Origin: Sphingomonadales bacterium
GTDB lineage: Bacteria; Pseudomonadota; Alphaproteobacteria; Sphingomonadales; Sphingomonadaceae
DNA length: 6,214 nt
NCBI GenBank assembly: GCA_004292705.1
Contig: RDXA01000143.1
Location: 1 to 6,214, forward strand
Direction: 5' to 3'
The notes below the pieces were generated by a model. That model ran no database searches, was not told where the DNA came from, and worked only from the letters and a program-made list of their open reading frames with translations. Every line of letters starts with the position of its first letter. Within the stretch, counting starts at the first letter, position 1. Below are positions 5,549 through 6,214 of the stretch, in pieces. The position numbers were made by a program, and so were the translations under genes.

Positions 5549-6214
5549 TGATCCGCGAATTGCTGCGCTCGCCCGCGCCGGTGAGGCTATGACGCTAAAC
5601 GAGGCCGACCCCTTCGCGCTCGACCCCGGCGGCGGCGCTTTGCCCGACCGAACGGACACGGCAGGCAATGGGGGCGCGTTTCAATTCATGGCCGTGGGCG
5701 ATCTACAATATCGCCCGCCTGAATTCCTTGTCGCCCTGTTGATCGAAACAAGCGTGCTGGCGCTGATCTTTGGCGACCCCGGTTGCGGCAAGTCGTTTAT
5801 CGCAATCGACCTTGCCTTGTGCGTAGCGACCGAAACGCCCTTTCATGGCCATGCCGTCAAGCGCGGCCCGGTGTTCTACATTGCTGGCGAGGGTTTCAAC
5901 GGGCTGGCACGGCGCTTTGCAGCGTGGGGCAAGGCTAGAGGCGTGGACATAAAGGGCGCGCCGCTATTCGTTTCGACCCGGCCCGCTCAATTCCTAGACG
6001 CTGGCAGCGCGCAGGCGGTTACTGAGGCGGTGCGTGGATTGGCAGCGCAGCACGGCGCGCCCGCCCTTATCGTGATCGACACGCTCGCCCGAAACTTTGG
6101 GCCGGGTGACGAAAACAGCACAAGCGAGATGGGCCAATTCATCGCGGCGATTGACGATCTGAAAGCGCAATTCCCCGGCTGCGCGGTGCTGATCGTCCAC
6201 CACACCGGACACGG
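5541..6214 (+). CDS. RepA-like replicative ATPase/helicase, RecA fold (5' part; runs off the right edge)
   Basis: 224 complete codons are visible and the frame stays open to the edge. After about 55 variable residues comes DLQYRPPEFLVALLIE (54-69), a lead-in typical of this group, then Walker A GDPGCGKS (78-85) with K84 and S85 for ATP and magnesium binding. EGFNGLARRFAAW (117-129) fits the family's conserved Glu and helix. LIVIDTLARNF (176-186) is Walker B with D180, and LIVHHTGHG (217 to the edge) is the histidine motif after the next strand. Together these identify an AAA_25/RepA-type hexameric helicase related to plasmid RSF1010 RepA. In satellites and islands it usually serves replication of the excised element. 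The start at ATG 5541 overlaps the previous stop by 8 bases without a good ribosome site, which suggests coupling; ATG 5589 is an in-frame alternative. Whether a primase domain is fused downstream cannot be seen. Confidence 0.92.
   Translation, partial: MIDDPRIAALARAGEAMTLNEADPFALDPGGGALPDRTDTAGNGGAFQFMAVGDLQYRPPEFLVALLIETSVLALIFGDPGCGKSFIAIDLALCVATETPFHGHAVKRGPVFYIAGEGFNGLARRFAAWGKARGVDIKGAPLFVSTRPAQFLDAGSAQAVTEAVRGLAAQHGAPALIVIDTLARNFGPGDENSTSEMGQFIAAIDDLKAQFPGCAVLIVHHTGH

Larger units (their letters stand above)
2977..6214 (+). mobile_element. Integrative element, left end (P4-satellite-like or small genomic island)
   Basis: The element starts at the tRNA-Arg fragment and continues past the right edge. 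In order it carries a P4-type integrase, a 183-aa unknown protein, an AlpA-type regulator, a 141-aa unknown protein and a RepA-like ATPase, all on the plus strand. Integrase, AlpA and a replication ATPase or primase at one end is the typical layout of P4-like phage satellites and of related islands. No capsid, portal, tail, relaxase or conjugation gene is visible in this part. The right-hand attachment site is not in the window, so full size and type are unknown. Confidence 0.85.

Overview
The window looks like a piece of a high-GC alphaproteobacterial chromosome, most likely from the Sphingomonadales. This rests on base composition (about 65-68% GC in the housekeeping genes by hand counts of sample lines), a tRNA fragment with an encoded CCA end, and the look of the proteins; no database search was possible. 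It has two halves, divided by a truncated tRNA gene at 2977-3021.

Left half, resident chromosome (1-2976): the 3' part of a monothiol CGFS glutaredoxin gene (grxD/Grx4 type), closed by a strong intrinsic terminator; a leader region with a second hairpin; a Nudix hydrolase of the NUDT19-like type with a long insertion in its Nudix box; and a 447-residue exported protein of unknown function. The last has a signal peptide, a globular N-terminal domain encoded in unusually AT-rich DNA, a Pro-rich linker and an Ala/Glu-rich helical tail.

Right half, mobile element (2977 to beyond 6214): the junction is a 45-base copy of the 3' part of tRNA-Arg(UCU) on the minus strand, running from the anticodon loop to CCA. 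This is the usual footprint of a tyrosine recombinase that integrates in a tRNA 3' end. Next come five copies of a GTTACC/GGTAAC hexamer packed around the start of a P4-type integrase gene. Then, all on the plus strand and mostly overlapping, come a 183-aa unknown protein, a 59-aa AlpA-family regulator, a 141-aa unknown protein, and a RepA-like RecA-fold ATPase that runs off the right edge.

Integrase, AlpA and a replicative ATPase together form the integration, excision-control and replication module of P4-like phage satellites or small integrative islands. No capsid, tail, portal or conjugation gene is visible, so the choice between satellite, prophage remnant and integrative/mobilizable island depends on sequence to the right. 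Geometry predicts that the intact tRNA-Arg(UCU) gene lies at the element's far, right-hand end on the minus strand. The least explained parts are the two unknown element proteins, the hairpin inside the start of the 141-aa gene, and the exported protein outside the attachment site.
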